Shown: positions 1 through 5,531 of the stretch, piece by piece | Layout: every line of letters starts with the position of its first letter | Position numbering within the stretch: the stretch's first letter is position 1 | NCBI GenBank assembly: GCA_017613855.1 | Contig: JAGACY010000325.1 | Span: 1-5,696, forward strand | From: Pseudomonadota bacterium | GTDB lineage: Bacteria > Myxococcota > Bradymonadia > UBA4248 | Direction of reading: 5' to 3' | DNA: 5,696 bases | The notes under the pieces: model-generated | Told to the model about the DNA's origin: nothing | Databases searched by the model: none | What the model saw: only the letters and a program-made list of their open reading frames with translations | Program-made: the position numbers and the translations under genes

Positions 1-704
1 ACATCGCCATTGACGACGCGTATTGCCGGTTTGCCGCCATTATCCGCAGCCACCGGCGTGTTCATCTCCAGCTCTTTTGCGATGCGGATGTTGTAGTGAT
101 CGACCTCGCAATGGTAGAGTTCGATATGGAACCCGTCAAAGATAAGGTGCACATCGGTATTCGTCGCGTTCAGGTCAGCCAGGTGCGTCACAAAATCCCC
201 CGGCGGCGACGGCGGTTCCGGCTTGCTGAAATAAGGCAGCACGATCTTGAGCAGATTCAGCTCCCCGCCCCGAAAATCGATGTAGACATCGGCATCGTAA
301 GCCTTGATGCGCCCAACCGTCAGCGTCGTGTCCGTAATCAGGTCCTTGAGCTCGACAATCGGTATCTTGGCCTCGACCTTCGGCGCAAAAACGAAATGAC
401 CTTTGCTGTCACCCGCCTCCGAAAGCCGCACATTTGTCATGGTCAGCGTCTGCAAAAGCGCATCTGTTGACATCGTGTCAGCCCAATAATCGCCGCGCAA
501 AAAGCCGCTCAGCTGCGAATGCAGAATCTTCGGCCCGTACGAACTGTTCAAAATCAGGAATGCCGCCAGATAGATAAACCCCAGCAAAATACACGGCCAC
601 ATCAAGGTCACGATGATGGTGTTCGCATAACGATTCACCCATTCCGGGACCTTCGATTCGGCTGCTAACAATAGCTGGGTCTGGTCTCTCTTGGATTTGA
701 ACAT
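1..704 (-). CDS. Membrane-anchored protein, N-terminal part only (possibly AsmA/TamB-like)
   Basis: The reverse strand has an uninterrupted frame of 234 codons from an ATG at 704 to the left window edge, so the C-terminus is missing. A TAG lies in frame eight codons upstream and no other start codon lies between, which fixes the start; no clear Shine-Dalgarno is visible. Residues 1-28 are charged and cytoplasmic-like. Residues about 29-52 form one strong hydrophobic helix (IIVTLMWPCILLGFIYLAAF), followed by a soluble part rich in alternating beta-strand patterns, with phrases such as VEAKIPIVELKDLI and GRIKAYDADVYIDF and a proline-rich loop near 162-168. One anchor followed by beta-rich repeats of the type 'thing, scalar product, little helix' resembles AsmA/TamB/DUF748-type envelope proteins, but I see no diagnostic motif, so that assignment is a guess. 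Strong as a gene, weak in function. It follows the FGE-like gene on the same strand, 138 bp away across three hairpins, so co-transcription is doubtful. Confidence 0.8.
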   Translation of the reverse strand, partial: MFKSKRDQTQLLLAAESKVPEWVNRYANTIIVTLMWPCILLGFIYLAAFLILNSSYGPKILHSQLSGFLRGDYWADTMSTDALLQTLTMTNVRLSEAGDSKGHFVFAPKVEAKIPIVELKDLITDTTLTVGRIKAYDADVYIDFRGGELNLLKIVLPYFSKPEPPSPPGDFVTHLADLNATNTDVHLIFDGFHIELYHCEVDHYNIRIAKELEMNTPVAADNGGKPAIRVVNGD

Positions 705-726
705 GTACGTTTTGGGGAACGCCGGC

Positions 727-745
727 TATCCTGCTGCGCAGGATA
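727..745. repeat. Perfect inverted repeat, 8-bp arms, 3-nt loop
   Basis: TATCCTGC (727-734) pairs exactly with GCAGGATA (738-745) around TGC. It lies 23 bp upstream of the start of the minus-strand membrane protein gene. The arm sequence TATCCTGC recurs at 799-806, at the base of the larger hairpin nearby. It could act in the 5' untranslated region or be part of a REP-like repeat cluster. Confidence 0.6.
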
Positions 746-755
746 CGCCGTGCGT

Positions 756-779
756 GCGCGCCTATTGCATACGGCGCGC
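756..779. repeat. GC-rich inverted repeat, 7-bp arms
   Basis: GCGCGCC (756-762) pairs with GGCGCGC (773-779) around a 10-nt loop. It sits between two other hairpins in the same 138-bp gap. No U-tract follows on either strand, so a simple terminator is not supported. Confidence 0.45.
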
Positions 780-800
780 GTAACTATGAGAATCTGCATA

Positions 801-836
801 TCCTGCAGAGACGTTCCGTGGAACGTCTCTGCAGGA
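801..836 (-). terminator. Long perfect hairpin after the FGE-like gene (terminator-like or REP-like)
   Basis: The arms 801-817 and 820-836 are exact reverse complements (17 bp; the innermost pairs probably open to a CGTG tetraloop). It begins six bases past the TAG of the minus-strand FGE-like gene, the usual place for a transcription end. The sequence after the stem on the minus strand (TATGCAGATTCTC) is not U-rich, so an intrinsic terminator of the classic kind is not shown. mRNA 3'-end protection or a repeat element are alternatives. The stem is certain from the sequence; the role is inferred. Confidence 0.5.
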
Positions 837-842
837 AAATAT

Positions 843-1847
843 CTATTTATTAATTAATTTCTGCATTTCTTCCTGGGATGCCGCACAGCGGAACCCGAAA
901 TGATGTGCCGGATCATTGCTTGGCACATGGGAACGACGGTGAATCCCCGTGGCATGTGTCGGTTCCCAATACCATGAACCGCCGCGCACTGATTTATGAC
1001 GATAACGGCCACAGCGGCCATCACTATCTTCTCCACCACCGCACGGGCCCTTGGGATCAATGCCCTGACAAGCTTCACCGCAATCCTCATAACTGCCCGT
1101 ATACCAGTCGGCGACCCATTCTTCGGCATTCCCCATCATGTCGCAAAGACCATAGCGCGATGCACCTTTGGAACAAACCTCCAAAACACGCCCTTTTTCG
1201 GGATGAGCACCCTTGCGCTTGATTTCACCACAGGAACGGCCTTTCTTATCCATAATAACCGCATTTTCGCATGTAGCCGGATCATTGCCCCATGGATACA
1301 TATCGCCCTTTTCACCACGGGCTGCCTTTTCCCATTCTGCCTCGGTCGTCAAATGCTTCCCCTGTGCCTCGCAAAATTTCTTGGCATTATACCAGCTTAA
1401 TCCCGTAATCGGCTGTTTGGGAGCATCGTAATCGACGTATTTTGGCCCGTCTTTTTCGCACTTTTTAGCCTTTACACAGGCGTTATAAGCCTCATTCGTC
1501 ACTTCGGTTTTGTCGATGTAATAAGTCTGCATCCAAATCGTCTGCTGCGGATAATTATTGCGAAAATCCTTGGCTTCCTTGTGCTCTTTGCTCACATACG
1601 CCTTATTGTAGCTCGACTGATTGCAATTTTTATGTACGTCATCATCGGCACCACGAATAAACGAACCTCCGGGAATACACGACATCCCTTCGATGGGTGT
1701 CAGACATTCGGCAATGGGCCGACCATCAGGCAAAGTCTTGGCTGCAGGCTGAGCCGCAGAAGCTGCAGGCTGCGCTTCCTGCGCCAATGCATTGCCGCAA
1801 AATACAGATGCCAAAAAGGCAAAAGAAATCATCATGCGTATTTTCAT
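843..1847 (-). CDS. Secreted formylglycine-generating-enzyme-like (SUMF1 domain) protein, no catalytic Cys pair
   Basis: The product is 334 residues. The ATG at 1847 is chosen because GGAG lies 9 nt upstream and the protein then starts with a signal peptide (MKIRMMISFAFLASVFCGNALA, likely cut after Ala22); the frame is open further upstream, but that adds only an unsuitable leader. A low-complexity Ala/Gln/Pro linker (23-38) leads to an FGE-sulfatase domain (about 52-323). Family landmarks are CIPGGSFIRG (57-66), DKTEVTNEAY (112-121), the LSWYNAKKFCEAQGKHLTTE and AEWEKAARG block (150-178), YPWGND (184-189), GLCDMMGNAEEWVADWY (233-249), SVRGGSW (286-292) and HFGFRCA (316-322). In true FGE the CxxxxC pair that oxidises sulfatase Cys lies between GGS and GFRC; here that stretch (293-315) has no Cys, so the enzyme activity is probably absent. 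The mature form has 15 cysteines, suggesting a disulfide-rich extracytoplasmic protein. Binding or structural roles are typical guesses for such paralogs. Confidence 0.92.
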   Translation of the reverse strand: MKIRMMISFAFLASVFCGNALAQEAQPAASAAQPAAKTLPDGRPIAECLTPIEGMSCIPGGSFIRGADDDVHKNCNQSSYNKAYVSKEHKEAKDFRNNYPQQTIWMQTYYIDKTEVTNEAYNACVKAKKCEKDGPKYVDYDAPKQPITGLSWYNAKKFCEAQGKHLTTEAEWEKAARGEKGDMYPWGNDPATCENAVIMDKKGRSCGEIKRKGAHPEKGRVLEVCSKGASRYGLCDMMGNAEEWVADWYTGSYEDCGEACQGIDPKGPCGGGEDSDGRCGRYRHKSVRGGSWYWEPTHATGIHRRSHVPSNDPAHHFGFRCAASQEEMQKLINK

Positions 1848-2046
1848 GTTTACAAACTCCATCAGATTCGGGAAGACACATAATCTGCCCATGATAGTAT
1901 TCATACCATTTTTAAATGAAGGTGTAATTATTGAGGTATGGATCCCCAAAAACAATCATCCCATATCTATAACGACAATCATGCCGTAATATTTAGACTT
2001 TGTATGACAAACGTGCTGATATTTTCGATCGAAGATAAGAGATACC

Positions 2047-2116
2047 AGATTTCGGCCGTATCCTTTGGCCGTAGCCCATGACTGAAAAAAGCCAAGATTT
2101 CGGCCGTATCCTTTGG
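2047..2116. repeat. 22-bp direct repeat, two exact copies 48 bp apart
   Basis: The 22 bases at 2047-2068 recur exactly at 2095-2116; the core is TTTCGGCCGTATCCTTTGG. The internal CGGCCG is self-complementary. Directly after the first copy, TTTGGCCGTAGCC (2064-2076) looks like a partial, diverged third start. The spacing is 48 bp, centre to centre. It could be a regulator binding pair upstream of the FGE-like gene or two members of a dispersed intergenic repeat. Confidence 0.6.
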
Positions 2117-2374
2117 GATACTCCCCGTGAGCCCACCCGCCAACCTGCGCCCTACCCAAAATCGCCGCGGTCTTGGCACACCACCCCCTTTCCGACATGA
2201 CCCGTCGTAAAAAAAGCGTTCCTATGTGCCTGGCATGCACATCACTCCAATAATTGGAACCGCGTCCGGATTTCCAAATACTGTAAACCACCCCTCGGTC
2301 GGACATGCATTATGTCGGGATAATGCCAATGTCAGACAAATCCGGATGTAAACATACGGCACCTCACATGAATG

Positions 2375-2391
2375 AGGAGGAACATCCTCCT
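2375..2391. repeat. Hairpin made of AGGAGGA / TCCTCCT
   Basis: AGGAGGA (2375-2381) pairs exactly with TCCTCCT (2385-2391) around ACA. On the plus strand the left arm is a perfect Shine-Dalgarno core held in a stem. No plausible start codon with a good gene follows at the right spacing, so its use in translation is unproven. Confidence 0.4.
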
Positions 2392-2533
2392 GTTATGATG
2401 ATGCCAACGAGAATCAGTTTGTTACATTTTTTTTTACTCCGAGTTTACGAATTGCCGGTTTACCGGAAAACACATCCGTCCTTGCCAAAGAGTAAGCAGA
2501 TGAAACTTGAAACACTTCCGATTAATTACTAAA

Positions 2534-2567
2534 AAAACGGCGTATTGCCTCCGGCAATAGCCGTTTT
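2534..2567. terminator. Bidirectional terminator-like hairpin with A and T flanks
   Basis: AAAACGGC-G-TATTGCC (2534-2549) pairs with GGCAATAGCCGTTTT (2553-2567): 15 bp with one bulged G at 2542 and a TCC loop. A run of seven A at the left end (2531-2537) gives a seven-U tract for minus-strand transcription, and four T close the plus-strand side, so it could end transcripts in both directions. It lies 100 bp before the nuclease lipoprotein gene, so that gene's promoter should be downstream of it, or the hairpin acts as a leader attenuator. Confidence 0.6.
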
Positions 2568-2624
2568 CGTGCGCGTATTCGGCCAGGACGAATAGCGCAC
2601 GCCCTCCAAAATTGATATGCGCTA
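2568..2624 (+). promoter_or_regulatory. Second bulged hairpin with a competing pairing, leader of the nuclease gene
   Basis: CGTGCGC-G-TATTCG (2568-2581) pairs with CGAATAGCGCACG (2589-2601): 13 bp with a single bulged G (at 2575) in the same context (before TATT) as the hairpin immediately upstream. The right arm segment TAGCGCA (2593-2599) can instead pair with TGCGCTA (2618-2624), so the two structures exclude each other. This is the layout of a possible RNA switch in the 5' leader, but no known riboswitch class is recognised and no promoter has been placed. Confidence 0.35.
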
Positions 2625-2669
2625 AGCAAATCAACGGGTTGTTTCATATCTAATATCAGGATAACAACG

Positions 2670-4151
2670 ATGTTTAAGAAATACTTTCTGTTCTGCCTTT
2701 CAATGGCTTTTATGATGGCAGCATGTGAGAACGACAATGATAACAATGCCTCCGTCTGCGGCAACAGTATCGTCGAAGGTGATGAACAATGCGACGATGG
2801 GAATGATGTCGATGACGATGAATGCTCGAATGCATGCATGAAAAATGAGCAAAAACCGCAGGAAAACGAACCAAAATGCGGCAATGGAACCGTCGAAGGT
2901 GATGAACAATGCGACGATGGGAATGATGTCGATGACGATGAATGCTCGAATACATGCGTTAAAAATGAGCAAAAACCGCAGGGAAATGAGCCAAAATGCG
3001 GCAATGGAACCGTCGAAGGTGACGAACAATGCGACGATGGGAACGACGTCGATGACGATGAATGCTCGAATACATGCGTAATTAATGAGCAAAAACCGCA
3101 GGAAAATGAACCCAAATGCGGAAATGGAATCGTCGAAGGTGACGAACAATGCGACGATGGGAACGACGTCGACGACGATGAATGCTCGAATACATGCGTT
3201 AAAAATGAGCAAAAACCGCAGGATGATAAGCCCAAATGCGGTAGTGACGGCTTTTCGGCCAATCCGGGTGCCAAAACCAAATGCAACGACAAAAGGCTCG
3301 AAGCGGGCGAAATCTGTGAAATTGGCCTGACCAACAGTGCAAATCCCGATTGGAAATGCTTTAACGACAGCGGTGTTTGCCGCTGGAAAAGCCAGAAAAT
3401 CGCATGCGGCAATGGTGTTGTTGAAGATGGCGAGGAATGCGACGATGCCAATACAGTACGCGCAGATGGGTGTTACAACTGCAAAAAAGAGAGTGATAAA
3501 GTATGCCAGATGCGCAATGGCTCACAAGGGGATGTGCTGCTCGTCGTCGATGGTGACACGCTCAAAATCCGCCTGACCAATGATGGCAAATGCTCAGATA
3601 AAAAAATTGTTACAGTCCGTATGCACGGCATTGATTCGCCCGAATGCCTCAAAACCAAGACGACTTCACCGATTGACCCAAGCTACAATGAAGGCAATGC
3701 CTGTGATCCCACCCAAATCGATCCCTGCCCCAAAGGGGATGAAGAATGCCTGTTGCACAATGAGCGCGGGGGGTACGATGCAGCAGTTTATTTGAACAAC
3801 ATCATCTATTCAGATGAAAATAAGGGGCATGTCTATATTTCGTGCGAAACCGTGAGTGATACCGACCCGACGTGCCTTCTCGACAATACTCGAATTCGCT
3901 ATCTCGCCTATATCGGTGCTATTCGGAACAATGCATGCATCGATGTCGCCGAAGAAATGTTGCGCGCTGGTTATGCCATGGTCTTTACTGCTTTTGCAGC
4001 TCAGCGCACCGCAGACTATTGTGCTGTCGAGAAAGAAGCCGTTGCCAGCAAAGCCGGCGTCTGGAGCTATGCAAATTCTTTCGATGAAGTCGTCAAAGAG
4101 AACTTTAGCGAAGAAAAACAAAGCTGGCTCATGAGCGCGCATTGTGATTAA
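2670..4151 (+). CDS. Lipoprotein with tandem Cys-rich (DUF4215-type) repeats and a C-terminal SNase-like nuclease domain
   Basis: The product is 493 residues. AGGA (2658-2661) lies 8 nt before the ATG. The N-terminus is a lipoprotein signal peptide with lipobox MAAC (Cys19 becomes the lipidated residue), followed by an Asn/Asp linker. Residues 30-189 are four near-identical 40-residue units, each CGNxxVEGDEQCDDGNDVDD-DECSNxC plus a KNEQKPQ linker, matching the myxobacterial Cys-rich repeat family but unusually acidic. A diverged Cys-rich stretch (190-237) and one more unit (246-271, CGNGVVEDGEECDD) follow. Residues about 287-467 fit the staphylococcal nuclease (thermonuclease) fold: VVDGDTLKI with Asp296, VRMHGIDSPE with Arg317, Asp322 and Glu325, IRYLAYI with Arg410, and a final KEAVASKAGVWSY helix. 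These correspond to S. aureus Asp21, Arg35, Asp40, Glu43 and Arg87, so Ca-dependent nucleic-acid cleavage at the cell surface is likely. A Cys-rich insert (326-362) is extra to the canonical enzyme. The family is confident; the substrate and outer-surface location are inferred. Confidence 0.93.
   Translation: MFKKYFLFCLSMAFMMAACENDNDNNASVCGNSIVEGDEQCDDGNDVDDDECSNACMKNEQKPQENEPKCGNGTVEGDEQCDDGNDVDDDECSNTCVKNEQKPQGNEPKCGNGTVEGDEQCDDGNDVDDDECSNTCVINEQKPQENEPKCGNGIVEGDEQCDDGNDVDDDECSNTCVKNEQKPQDDKPKCGSDGFSANPGAKTKCNDKRLEAGEICEIGLTNSANPDWKCFNDSGVCRWKSQKIACGNGVVEDGEECDDANTVRADGCYNCKKESDKVCQMRNGSQGDVLLVVDGDTLKIRLTNDGKCSDKKIVTVRMHGIDSPECLKTKTTSPIDPSYNEGNACDPTQIDPCPKGDEECLLHNERGGYDAAVYLNNIIYSDENKGHVYISCETVSDTDPTCLLDNTRIRYLAYIGAIRNNACIDVAEEMLRAGYAMVFTAFAAQRTADYCAVEKEAVASKAGVWSYANSFDEVVKENFSEEKQSWLMSAHCD
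2757..3236 (+). repeat. Four tandem 120-bp coding repeats
   Basis: Units at 2757-2876, 2877-2996, 2997-3116 and 3117-3236 are in register with exactly 40 codons each. Counted by eye, adjacent copies differ at about 9-10 of 120 positions. The block around GAACAATGCGACGATGGGA is almost invariant, while the end of each unit (linker codons) varies most. Copies 2 and 3 share the GGAACC variant and copies 3 and 4 share the GAC/AACGAC spelling, a pattern consistent with stepwise tandem duplication or gene conversion. Copy number may vary between strains. Confidence 0.95.
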
Positions 4152-4157
4152 TGCGCG
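4136..4157 (+). terminator. Hairpin spanning the stop codon of the nuclease lipoprotein gene
   Basis: CGCGCATT (4136-4143) pairs exactly with AATGCGCG (4150-4157) around GTGATT, so the TAA stop (4149-4151) starts at the loop edge. No U-tract follows directly; a pyrimidine-rich stretch comes about 17 bp later (from 4175). It may be a weak transcript end or mRNA 3' structure. Confidence 0.35.
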
Positions 4158-4370
4158 ATATGCAATTGCCGTCATTCTTCTTTTCTCCCTAACGTGAGGA
4201 ATTTTGCTTTAGAGGCAGATTTGGGTATTGCCATTACGATGGCACACTGCCCATTGCTTCTTAGAAAAGCAAACCGTTCATTCAGACAATTATTCTTTAT
4301 AGCTTCAGACTTTTTCCTGAGCTTTGATTATTCCAATTACGCATTGCGCATTACGCATTCATAAAAAGTT
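4152..4370. other. Intergenic region upstream of mltG
   Basis: This 219-bp gap has no gene. It holds a small hairpin TGCCAT-TACG-ATGGCA (4229-4244) enclosed by a distant GGCAG/CTGCC pair (4214-4218 and 4247-4251), then an AT-rich stretch, then the inverted copy of the heptamer repeat, which ends only 10 bp before the mltG start. The mltG promoter should lie here, but I see no convincing -35/-10 pair. Confidence 0.5.
4333..4360 (-). repeat. Inverted copy of the TAATGCG heptamer repeat upstream of mltG
   Basis: Read on the minus strand this is GAATGCG, TAATGCG, CAATGCG, TAATTGG. It begins (GAATGCG) and ends (TAATTGG) exactly like the copy at 5583-5617, but it is in the opposite orientation and has one heptamer fewer. 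The flank also matches: minus-strand AAGTCTGAAGCT (4301-4312) corresponds to AAGTTTGAAGCT at 5553-5564 at nearly the same distance from the TAATTGG end. Confidence 0.8.
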
Positions 4371-5495
4371 TTGACCAAAAGAAAACACAAAGGGATGCCG
4401 ACATCCCAAAAGATCCAGATCATCGCAAAATGCGCTTTTATCCTTCTGATTCTGGTGGGCATTGCGGGGGGATGGCTATACCATTCCTATCAGAAGTTTT
4501 TGCATTCACCGATCCACATCAATGCATCAGAACGTATCATTCAGATACCTCCCGGGAGCAGTGCATCTGCCATTGCGCGGCAACTGTCCAAAGAGGGTAT
4601 TATTGATCACGACTGGATGATGCGGTTTATCTTTATGCGCAGTGGCAAACAAAACCGGCTTCAGCCGGGATCTGTTGTCCTGACCCCCGATTTGACGCCA
4701 GCCGATTTGCCGGATGTATTTGCCCGGGTTGGCAAATATGCTCGCCATTCGGTGCAGATTCTAGCCGGAATGAATCTCTATCAGATTGCCGAAAGACTGC
4801 AGGCAGAACGCATTGCCGACAGCAAAACATTTCTTTCGATGGCACTCGATCCGATGCGTGCTGCTTCGGCCGGTATCCCTTCAAAAAGCTACGAGGGGTA
4901 TATTGCCCCCGGTGCCTACACATTTGAAGCTGGTACAACGACCGAAATCGTCCTCAATGAAATGCATGAACGATGGGTCAGACAATGGAAAAAGTTGGTA
5001 GACGAGCACCGCGGTCCTTATGAAATGGCATTAAAACGGCTATCGAGCGATCATGCCATTGTCACTCTAGCCAGCATCGTCGAAAAAGAGGCCGTAAAAG
5101 ATAAGGAAATGCCAGTAATTGCACGGGTTTTTACAAATCGTCTGCGAAAAAAAATGAAACTGCAATCCGACCCGACATGCATTTATCCCCCTAAAAAACC
5201 AAAGGAAAAGCCCTCACCGGAACGCTGCAAAGATCAGAATAATTCATATTCGACCTACGTCATTCCGGGCCTTCCGCCAGGTCCGATTACAACGCCGTCT
5301 CTTTCCAGCTTACATGCTGTGATCGAGCCTTTTTCAGGTCCGGATTCGAGTGTTCTGCTGTATTTTGTGGCAAAACAAGATGGATCCTGGACGCACTATT
5401 TCTCGAAGTCGTATGCCGAACACCAAATCGCTGTCGATTACTACCTTAAAGACAAAAAACAAAAGAAACCAACGGGAACGACACAACCTTTTTAA
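4371..5495 (+). CDS. mltG: Endolytic murein transglycosylase MltG (YceG family)
   Basis: MltG cuts nascent glycan strands within the chain at the inner membrane, setting glycan length. The product is 374 residues, close to the roughly 340 of the E. coli protein. A short basic N-terminus is followed by one membrane helix (about 17-37, AFILLILVGIAGGWLY), then a LysM-like/substrate-binding part (about 50-165; VQILAGMNLYQIAERL at 128-143) and the catalytic domain. Key motifs are YEGYIAPGAYTF (174-185), LASIVEKEA (233-241) with Glu238 matching the catalytic Glu218 of E. coli, VFTNRLRKKMKLQSDPT (253-269), and YSTYVIPGLPPGPITTPS (293-310), with YFVAKQDGSWTHYF near the end. The insert at 273-290 is Lys/Pro-rich. 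The start is uncertain: TTG 4371 is the first possible codon after an in-frame stop, whereas ATG 4395 has AAAGGG directly against it, too close for a normal ribosome site. A TAATGCG repeat overlaps the stop codon. Confidence 0.95.
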   Translation: MTKRKHKGMPTSQKIQIIAKCAFILLILVGIAGGWLYHSYQKFLHSPIHINASERIIQIPPGSSASAIARQLSKEGIIDHDWMMRFIFMRSGKQNRLQPGSVVLTPDLTPADLPDVFARVGKYARHSVQILAGMNLYQIAERLQAERIADSKTFLSMALDPMRAASAGIPSKSYEGYIAPGAYTFEAGTTTEIVLNEMHERWVRQWKKLVDEHRGPYEMALKRLSSDHAIVTLASIVEKEAVKDKEMPVIARVFTNRLRKKMKLQSDPTCIYPPKKPKEKPSPERCKDQNNSYSTYVIPGLPPGPITTPSLSSLHAVIEPFSGPDSSVLLYFVAKQDGSWTHYFSKSYAEHQIAVDYYLKDKKQKKPTGTTQPF

Positions 5496-5531
5496 TGCGT
5501 AATGCGTAATGCGTAATGCGTAATGCGTAAT
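5493..5531 (+). repeat. Heptamer array (TAATGCG)5 starting on the mltG stop codon
   Basis: Five exact TAATGCG units (5493-5527) are followed by TAATTGGGGG. The first three bases are the mltG TAA stop. The flank GACAAAACTAAAAGTGA resembles the flank after the next array (GCAAAACTAAAGGGTGA), so the repeated element is larger than the heptamers and includes about 35 bp of the right side. Confidence 0.95.

Larger units (their letters stand above)
1848..2669. other. Divergent 822-bp intergenic region without a convincing gene
   Basis: This stretch separates the minus-strand FGE-like gene from the plus-strand nuclease lipoprotein gene and should hold both promoters. Open frames exist on both strands (for example minus 1956-2306 and plus 2305-2532), but they lack ribosome sites, recognisable domains and natural composition. 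A weak promoter candidate for the FGE-like gene is an extended -10 (TGG-TATGAA on the minus strand, 1900-1908) with TTACAC 16 bp further upstream (1922-1927). Other contents: the 10-bp palindrome TTCGATCGAA (2024-2033), a 22-bp direct repeat (2047-2116), a small palindrome TCCAATAATTGGA (2246-2258), a 7-bp hairpin made of Shine-Dalgarno-like sequence (2375-2391), a run of nine T (2427-2435), and the hairpins at 2534-2624, which are listed separately. Confidence 0.6.

Noticed and set aside
96..470. 124-residue plus-strand open frame
   Set aside because: It lies antisense to the uninterrupted minus-strand membrane-protein frame, which has a transmembrane helix; the plus-strand product is Arg-rich and unstructured.
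1956..2306. 116-residue minus-strand open frame in the divergent region
   Set aside because: No ribosome site, no recognisable domain, and its only internal similarity comes from the 22-bp DNA repeat with a 48-bp (in-frame) spacing. It could be a real small gene, but nothing supports it.
2305..2532. 75-residue plus-strand open frame ending just before the terminator-like hairpin
   Set aside because: The position next to the hairpin is suggestive, but the composition is unnatural, no ribosome site precedes the start and there is no recognisable motif.
2522..3451. A 309-residue open frame on the minus strand across the repeat region
   Set aside because: It is the antisense of the Asp/Glu/Cys-rich repeats (giving Ser/His/Phe repeats); it has no ribosome site and the plus-strand frame has a signal peptide, a ribosome site and a recognised domain.
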